This document shows positions 57,061 through 64,000 of a stretch of 64,000 nt of DNA, piece by piece. A program made the position numbers and the translations under genes. Under the pieces are notes generated by a model. That model saw only the letters and a program-made list of their open reading frames with translations, made no database searches and was not told where the DNA came from. Source of the stretch: Psococerastis gibbosa (lineage: Eukaryota > Arthropoda > Insecta > Psocodea > Psocidae); assembly GCA_963971405.1 (NCBI GenBank), contig OZ020487.1, forward strand, positions 29,373,371-29,437,370, in the 5' to 3' direction. Positions within the stretch are counted from its first letter, which is position 1. The number at the start of each line of letters is the position of its first letter.

Positions 57061-57820
57061 TGCTAAAATCAGGATTTGGAAAGCAAACATGCACACGACC
57101 TTCAAACCTTCGTTCTTCCGTTTCATATTCCAATTCTGTACCAACTGCACTATTCCGGACCATCAATACCGACTAATACCGAGGACAAAAGTGACGCAAG
57201 GCCTTTCTTAACAACGGATAATGGCCATGTAATGTGCTAAAAAGGGGTCAGATTGTGCCTGATTAGTGCTGAGCGTTCGTACCCAACTCAACATCGCATG
57301 TGCCCCGCTCACGAGTACCTATTTCCCGTAAAAACCTGGCCTTAAGCATTGTTCCAGGTATCGTGTACTATATTAACGGCCATTCTCGTTAGCAGGGGTG
57401 CCAGTATGGGTACTTCTTTGATTTATTTCCTCGGCAGGTTGGCACTGTACAAGAGTCCACTTGTCGGAGTGCCCTGTTGACCTTTTCGTACATTACCTTT
57501 GTTATTGTTATAATGGTATCTCGTTGTTGGAATTGTTGTTTTTATGAGCCAATCCGATTAAGGTACAGGGCAGTGTGTTTTCAGATGATTGCTTCATGAA
57601 TTTTTCACACTCTCATTGTAAATGTAGGATTGTAGTTATTGTATAAGTATAGTTACTGTGGATTAGTGATTCGCGCATGGTTTCTTGTCTTATTGCCGTG
57701 CGTCTTGACTCTTGTGGCAAATGCCAGCCAATTCTTGTCGTTTTCCTCTTCTTGTTTTGCTAACTTCTTCTTGTTTAATTTTTCCAGCCTTACAAGTCTA
57801 ATTTTCATTTGTAGCTTAGT

Positions 57821-58146
57821 GTTCGAAACGCAACCTTGGGAACATGTTTCTTAGTTCTAAGTATGATAATTGCCTGCATGGACCCCAATTTCTGGCGCAA
57901 AATCGTCGCCTCCATGTTGTTCCCTGGTTTTCCCGTACGGAATACCTAGGTGTACTGGATGTACGTATACAAACTTATGTTTTGTTCGAAACACAACCTT
58001 GGGAACATGTTTCTTAGTTCTAAGTATGATAATTGCCTGCATGGACCCCAATTTCTGGCGCAAAATCGTCGCCTCCATGTTGTTCCCTGGTTTTCCCGTA
58101 CGGAATACCTAGGTGTCCTGGATGTACGTATACAAACTTATGTTTT
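57821..58146. repeat. Tandem duplication, period 163 bases
   Basis: gttcgaaacgcaaccttggg at 57821 recurs as gttcgaaacacaaccttggg at 57984, and the rest of the 163-base unit is repeated with one further change (ggtgtactgg against ggtgtcctgg). Overlapping ORFs on both strands are duplicated with it and are artefacts. Confidence 0.93.
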
Positions 58147-58950
58147 GTCCTGAACTCCTGATTCTTCAGTTTTCTGCATCTTACAGCTATTCTGATTAGT
58201 TTAGAATAGAACTGGAGTGTGAAACGGGAGTTTGAGGTTCGAGACGCAACGTAAAAGGAAAATTTTTTCACCGGGCCTTGGTGCACCCGGGATACCGTCA
58301 CCGGTTGGGGAAAACAAGGCTGCTGGACATCTTACTGACCACAACTTCTCAAATAGAGCAATGTTCAATTTTTTATTTAAGCATGAAAACCAGTTTCTGC
58401 ATGTTTTCAATGTAGTTGGATCACTCCAATTCATGACCCACACTACATTGTTTTGTTTATATTGTGATTGGCCTAGAAAATTACGGGCTGTTTAACGACG
58501 AGGAAATGAAAAAAAAAAGATGCCTTATGTTTTATGGGTTCATTGTATGAGTGGGCCGAAAAACCCAAAATTTGCCCATGTGAAAAATAAAGACAATTTT
58601 ATTTTTTTCCTTCGTTCTTATGTTTCTTTGCCTTACGGACCAATTTCGCGCTAAACGTAATGAGACTACCTACTCCATTTACGAGATATTTATTTTATAA
58701 GCATTTACTCCCCCCTTTTGTGTTTCTATGTTTCAAATTCAGTCACAATTGCGCTTTGTACATGACCTTGAAATAACAACTGAAAGTCAATCTGCATAAT
58801 GAGCCCCAAATTAGCAGCTTAATGTGCTCCTACCCTACGGGGAAAAACATCAATTAATAAATCATTATTAAAGTTATCAGTCACCAACATGGGTAGTCTA
58901 CCTATTAACATAGCCGAGCCAACTAACAAGGATATGCCTACACTTTGATG

Positions 58951-59349
58951 GCATATATCGCTCATGCACGAGAAAAGTGACACATTTCAAAAAAAATCAA
59001 AATTGAGTTATTTATACAAAAATGTCGAGGAAAATATAGCGAATTTTATGAATGTAGTGTCACATATCTAGTTCAATTTGTTTCCATAAGATTGGGTTTT
59101 GTCACTGATCCATTGTCAAGTTTGACTACTTCGGGTTTGGCAATACTGACATAATTCGGAATGTGCTCCAGGCGTTGACGTGGTAATTACACTTCTCTTT
59201 CAAGTAAGCTGTCACATCTGAAAAGTATTAAGTGCCTCGATAGTACTACAAGTAAAAACTAAAAAATGGTTAGAACTAAAATTTGAATTATCTCAAAAGT
59301 CAATATTTAGAAATGTGTCACTTTTCTCGTGCATGAGCGATATATATGC
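58951..59349. mobile_element. MITE with ~40-bp near-perfect terminal inverted repeats
   Basis: The left end gcatatatcgctcatgcacg, agaaaagtgacacatttc, and the right end gaaatgtgtcacttttctcg, tgcatgagcgatatatatgc, pair almost perfectly. The 399-base element has no ORF. No second copy was seen in the window. Confidence 0.88.
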
Positions 59350-61059
59350 ACACTGATATTAGCTATAGAAAGTTAAGCCTGTCTCAATGAAAACTTTCTT
59401 ATAGTTTGATTCTGGCTTACTCTATGTTGGTTCCCATCATCGCTTGAAAAGGCTTGTTAAAAAATGCTTCACGCCCCGCCATAAAATGGTATATGGCGCC
59501 GGCGGTGCCGTTCTGGTTCCGGCAGAATTTGATGCGAAAAACTAAAATAGCCTATATTAAATATGGTTTTAAACTGAAAATCATATAAGAAAAAAATAAA
59601 AAGAGAGAAATAGGCCTAAATATCTAGAGAGAAATAAGAACTTTTACAAAATTCTTGTATATAAGCATAACTATTAATAAATTTAAGCGTATTAGTTATT
59701 CCATAAAAAAATTTATTTCGGGCCCAATTTAATGGGGGTGGCAACTGGCTTACAGGCGGCAAATCACTTAATCCAGTCAGAAAGTACAACAGAATCGTTA
59801 AGAATTTTAATTATCTATACTTTTCAGATGTCCCAGCTACCTGTCATTTCAGCTCTATATTATTATACATATTGTCCCTAAAGCGCCTTTAGACATATTA
59901 AACTTTCGAAATTCAATCTAAAAAGAAATAAACATGAAGACATTCATTGGATGGCTGCTTAATACCATATATAAATATTCATATTTGCACGAACATTCCA
60001 TAGCAGAATAATCAATAATATAATAAAATATAGACTTCCAGTTAACTGTCGTCCAATTGCTGGACCGCCATTAAATTTATAACGATGTCCTCCATTAGTA
60101 ATTAAATGTCCAGGTGCACGGCAACCGTGAAAACATGACTACTGTATGTTACTGAATTCCAGCCCTGAAATTTTGATTTAATTACTATCCCAAACTCCCA
60201 GATATTATTGTCGATAGGTAATAAAACATGTAAAGAGGTATGACTGAGTTGAATCCATTCATTCCATCGGTAGTGGAACTACACGCTCTCAAACTCGTCC
60301 TAGTCTATAATAATTATAGCTTTTGAGCTGGCTACTGTAGAGGAAAAAAAAATGAGGCGGGCATCGATCAGGGGAGCCGGACACTTAGCCAGCTTGCTCG
60401 TATCCGTCTGCCCGTTGAAATAAGCTATGTGCAAGTCTCGGCTAAGTGGGATATAAAGTGTGGTTGATTATAAAATTACCATGGCACCGAATTACATGGA
60501 CAGTGCGCGGAGCAAAACCAAATCCAATTTTCCCTTCAATAAAAGTTGTTATAAGTGCATGTGCTTGATGTGCAAGCAACGACCTTTGAACTATGTCTTC
60601 GCACGGTCGGCTAATTAGCCTACGAAGTTTTACGGGGGGGGGGGGGGGGGGGTTAGGTTATATCACCCCTCGAAATATTTGAAAATATGTGTAAAATGTA
60701 AGATTTCTCTCTAATTTCAGTACTGCAATAATTTAATTTGGAAATAACTGTTGTTTTTTTTTAAATGATTAATTGGCCTTAAATACACAAAAAATAACAA
60801 AAACTTAGATTTTTTGTTATTTTTTGTTTATTAAATTGAAATACCACGAAGTCACAAGTAACCTATTGTTTTCTATTAATTGGCCTTCTTTTTCGATGTA
60901 AAAGACTGTTTAGCTTAAGGAACCTTACCTAACCCCTAAAGTTTATGGTACAGTCAATTGTACATACAGTATAACCAGAATATGATTTGAACTACTCAGA
61001 AAATGAATGGTCCATAGCCTAAAGAGCTTTGGGGCAAAAGTTTTACAGTATTTGTTAAG

Positions 61060-61135
61060 GCAGAGATTTCAAAATGTTTTGTAAACAAAGGAGGTCCTGG
61101 TATTTTTGACTAAATTAATTAATTCCTCGCGCCAC
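61060..61135. repeat. Family G end (single)
   Basis: gagatttcaaaatgttttgt, aaacaaaggaggtcctgg and actaaattaattaattcctc match the left ends at 21115 and 53610, and a similar solitary end at 28785-28865. No right partner was found. Confidence 0.5.
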
Positions 61136-61302
61136 ATCCCCAAAAAATATAAAGATGGCTGAATGAAAAATTTATTTAAAAAAAAAAAAAACACAAGATA
61201 TTTCAGTTAATGTTCGCATTAAAAATAATATTACATTAGAACAATACGAGAAATGGAATTTTTCAGATTTTATTCGACAATCGTGATTCAGCCGGGTAAA
61301 TA

Positions 61303-61535
61303 TAGTGGCGGCGCTACGGGGGTGCCCGAGGGGGCCTGCCCCCCCCCAACAGTTTCTCCGGCCCCTCCATGGCCCCCCCCCACTTTTGAGATATTGTACA
61401 TGTTGTTCAATTGCAGAATTATTGAACGTTATACCTACCCCCAATGAAAAATGTTTTGTTTTTTCATTGGCCCCCCCAGATAGAAGTCATGCCCCCCCTT
61501 GGCCCCACCACCTTTAAATTTCTAGCGGCGCCACT
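61303..61535. mobile_element. tagtggcgccgct-ended MITE with 9-bp flanking direct repeat
   Basis: The ends tagtggcggcgctacggg and tttctagcggcgccact are inverted. gggtaaata is repeated at 61294-61302 and 61536-61544, a likely target duplication. The inside is rich in C runs and has no supported ORF. Confidence 0.82.
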
Positions 61536-62794
61536 GGGTAAATAGTGTGCTTTTTCATACAACTAATTTCATATTTACTGATGTGAAACGAGGAAATAAT
61601 TTATTTAATCAAAACTCGGCCCGGTTTCATTCGTTTGCAAAATCTGCCTGTGTATTTCTTCGAGAGCTACATAGTCATAGGGGCCCCAATCGAATATAAT
61701 AAGAATTTCGTGCTTTAAATTCTGCGGTTATGTTTCAGCTAGTAATGAATAGAAAACGGCGTACTCTATTTTCACTAGACAATTAAAAACCAAGCAGTAT
61801 CGTGTATCAAGCAAACATAGATTCAACCGTGAAAAGAACAATCTATATAAAAGAACGTGAAAAAAAACTTTGTAAAGAAGAGTGTATGTCCAATGATTTT
61901 AGTCTATTATAAAGTCCTATACAATAAGGAGCCCTGTAATATCGAATAGTGACTAGGCGGTTTTCAATGAGTGTTCGAACAATGTTTTTCTGGACCACTG
62001 AACAGACCTGAGTTAGTGAGTTTGTACCATCTTTCATAAACATGTTTTCGCTATAAGTTAATTCGTGTCATATTTTCTGCTTCAATGGCATTAAACGATT
62101 AGAATCTTACTACGCAATCACGTTGAAGCTGTTTTTACTAAAAGAGCATCTTTGTGGCAGATTATTAAAGGGCCGAATCCCCAGAGATGCAAATTTTTAC
62201 TTACAGGCCTGACAACTTGGCTATGGTATTTTTTCTTCAATTTTCTAAAACTATTGGTTGGTGAAAAAATTATCAGCTTTGAGTAAAGATTACAGGTCGT
62301 ATACAAACTACAAAGGAGGACTAGGAGGGCAACAGTACCCACCCAAAAGTATGCAATGAGTTGTAAAAACGGTGAAGGCACTAAAAATTATACCTCATAT
62401 TACACAATAAAAATAAATTTTTAACCGACAGGCTCCCGAAACAAGATCCTAGATACGATCCTGCAGACCATTGCTTTCATTCATTACATTGTCATTAGTT
62501 AGCAATGCTTTGGAAAACCACATGCCATATTTTATTGTTACAGGCAGTAGCGGTTCGGGCGAATTTCGTATATCCGTTCCCCGTTCCGAATTCGCGCCAG
62601 GTACAAAATCATCACAATCTGATCAATGTTTTCGGAAATTCAAGGGAGCAGACGGAAAATAGGATTGATCTTCATACTGTATATATAAAACACACTTCTC
62701 TTTTCTCATTCTTCTCTTCTCTCAGCCTGTAAATAATTATGCTCTATTGTTTAATTGATTTGGTTTGAAATTTTTAAATCCATGTACCGTCACC

Positions 62795-62965
62795 TCAATA
62801 TCTCATTTTGACGACACCATGTGCGAATGTGGTGCGACCCAAAACGGCAATCATTTGCTTCAATGCACCATCTGTCCCACTACCTGCACTTTAGACGATC
62901 TTTGGGAGCGCACAGCGCACAGGTGTGACAGAATACTGGGCCAAAAAATGAGCCTCAACCTCTGA
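62795..62965 (+). pseudogene. 3' end of a non-LTR retrotransposon reverse-transcriptase ORF (fragment)
   Basis: The frame reads DDTMCECGATQNGNHLLQC, TICPTTCTLDDLWERT and ends ILGQKMSLNL before a stop. The CxCG...HLLxCxxCPxxCTxxDL pattern is the Cys/His motif near the C-terminus of many LINE (jockey/RTE-like) reverse-transcriptase ORFs. No catalytic reverse-transcriptase motifs lie upstream, so this is a 5'-truncated relic, as usual for LINEs. Confidence 0.65.
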
Positions 62966-63589
62966 CACGAAAAAGTAAAGTAAGTATCTCATTAACATTA
63001 GAAGATAAATTAACCTCGAGATCATAAATTAATTTCTCTAACGTAGTATAATCAGGGAAAAAATTACTGCAATTTGCCAATTTCCGGTCATACTTATGAT
63101 ACTGTACACTTTGGCCCAATAACAGTTTATTATCTTTACAATCTCCAATCATACTTTGAAAATATAGGCACTGGCACCTGACGCCGACAAAAGATAGACT
63201 TTCAATGTATTCGATTTATGGGCTCGGCCAGCGTTATACGATTAGAGAAATCCATCAGCGCGCGAGCAGCTAACGAGGCCTGAAGACGGAGCTATCGTTT
63301 AAAATCATTAGTATGGAACGCTTCTCATGATTGATACTATTCAATTCCTACACCTAGTTAAACACTCTTTCATTTTACTTACTGATAACGCCAACAAAAA
63401 TCAATTAGAACTCCAACTTTTCTTTGTACCTGTCGTAATCAGTTGATAGGCACTCATTCGTTACTGTCATCTACGTCATGACAGATAGAATGTACTGTAC
63501 ATTCAACTATTAAAGCCGCGAATAAGTTAATTCGATGATTTACAGTGCTTAAATGTTCAATAACAATAAAATGTCGTGAAGGGCTTTTT

Positions 63590-63790
63590 ATAGACCATGT
63601 TGGTCCCTTGCCCAACGCCAATGACCCCTCGGTTGTTTCGGACATAATATTTTGTAATAGTGTTTTGAATGCTAATTGGTAAACTGTTATACGTCCTCGA
63701 TGTCAACCTACACTGGCTACAAGTGATAATGGACATGCTAAGACATTCTTATCATTGGTACAATGGAACAGACGTAAGCAACATGCCAGG
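63590..63790 (+). repeat. Dispersed ~200-bp repeat, family C copy 4
   Basis: It has ttggtcccttgcccaacgcc, aatgacccctcgg, cgtcctcgatgtcaacctac, tggacatgctaagacattc and atcattggtacaatggaac in the family order. Confidence 0.65.
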
Positions 63791-64000
63791 GGAGGTTATC
63801 TAGGGCTGAAGCTCCAGCTCTCCCTGAAATGAAAAATTCCTCTGTAAATTTTAAATTTTACTGTTGTACAATATAAAATCCCACCATTTCACGCCTATTT
63901 TTTTCAAAACTTTTCCCCCAGGCAAGATCCCCGGTGCAGTACAAAACTAACAACTTTCTAAATTTCGTTTTATGATGTAAGACTCGGGACTAACACGATC

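Larger units (their letters stand above)
51075..64000. other. 5' part of AP-2: first intron and/or upstream flank
   Basis: No exon encoding the AP-2 N-terminus was found here. The sequence is repeat-rich, with a G-run (60635-60652) and GC-richer non-repeat patches near 55760-55870 and 60350-60440 that could be regulatory. The working reading is intron, with the promoter beyond 64000, but an unrecognised short first exon in this stretch cannot be excluded. Confidence 0.55.

Noticed and set aside
57857..58301. Overlapping ORFs with internal repeats on both strands
   Set aside because: They arise from the 163-base tandem duplication.
62955..63152. 65-codon minus-strand ORF as an AP-2 or retroelement exon
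   Set aside because: No recognisable motif, and the Glu-Val junction at a possible donor is not supported by family sequence.

Overview
This is animal nuclear DNA, most likely from an arthropod and probably an insect. It is AT-rich, its short exons are separated by very long introns, and it is packed with short inverted-repeat transposons (MITEs), tRNA-like SINEs, homopolymer C/G runs and recent tandem duplications. There is no prokaryotic signal: no operons, ribosome binding sites or long ORFs. Species cannot be fixed from the sequence alone.

One protein-coding gene was resolved. It is the transcription factor AP-2 (TFAP2 family) on the minus strand, spanning 51074 down to 7434. I assembled eight coding exons by reading the reverse strand: 51074-50838, 49749-49597, 29562-29508, 20305-20107, 11467-11349, 9519-9378, 8191-8020 and 7565-7434. 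All introns are GT-AG, all phases agree, and the exons join into 1209 nt, which is 402 residues plus a TGA stop. The product has the N-terminal PY (QPPYFPPP) activation region, a short linker, the basic region and the helix-span-helix dimerisation/DNA-binding domain, with a short C-terminal tail. The first coding exon, which should carry the initiator Met, was not found. It probably lies upstream, beyond 64000, giving a first intron of more than 12.9 kb.

Layout. 1-7433: 3' flank and probable 3' UTR with several MITEs. 7434-9519: three C-terminal exons. 9520-20106: introns around the basic-region exon, plus a decayed partial duplicate of the DNA-binding exon at 19871-20007. 20306-49596: two large introns around a 55-bp linker exon, filled with repeats. 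49597-51074: two N-terminal exons 1.1 kb apart. 51075-64000: 5' intron or flank with nested MITEs, a 163-bp tandem duplication, a tRNA-like sequence and the 3' end of a LINE reverse transcriptase.

Repeat families recur across the window and can be dated relative to each other by nesting. They include a GGCCCGG-ended MITE, foldback elements sharing a TGTCTGCTACC core, TTAA-ended piggyBac-like MITEs, a hAT MITE with a clean 8-bp target duplication, and a ~270-bp dispersed repeat with five copies. I see no evidence of a novel enzymatic or defence system. The most notable features are the AP-2 exon duplication, the divergent linker exon and the nested foldback elements.
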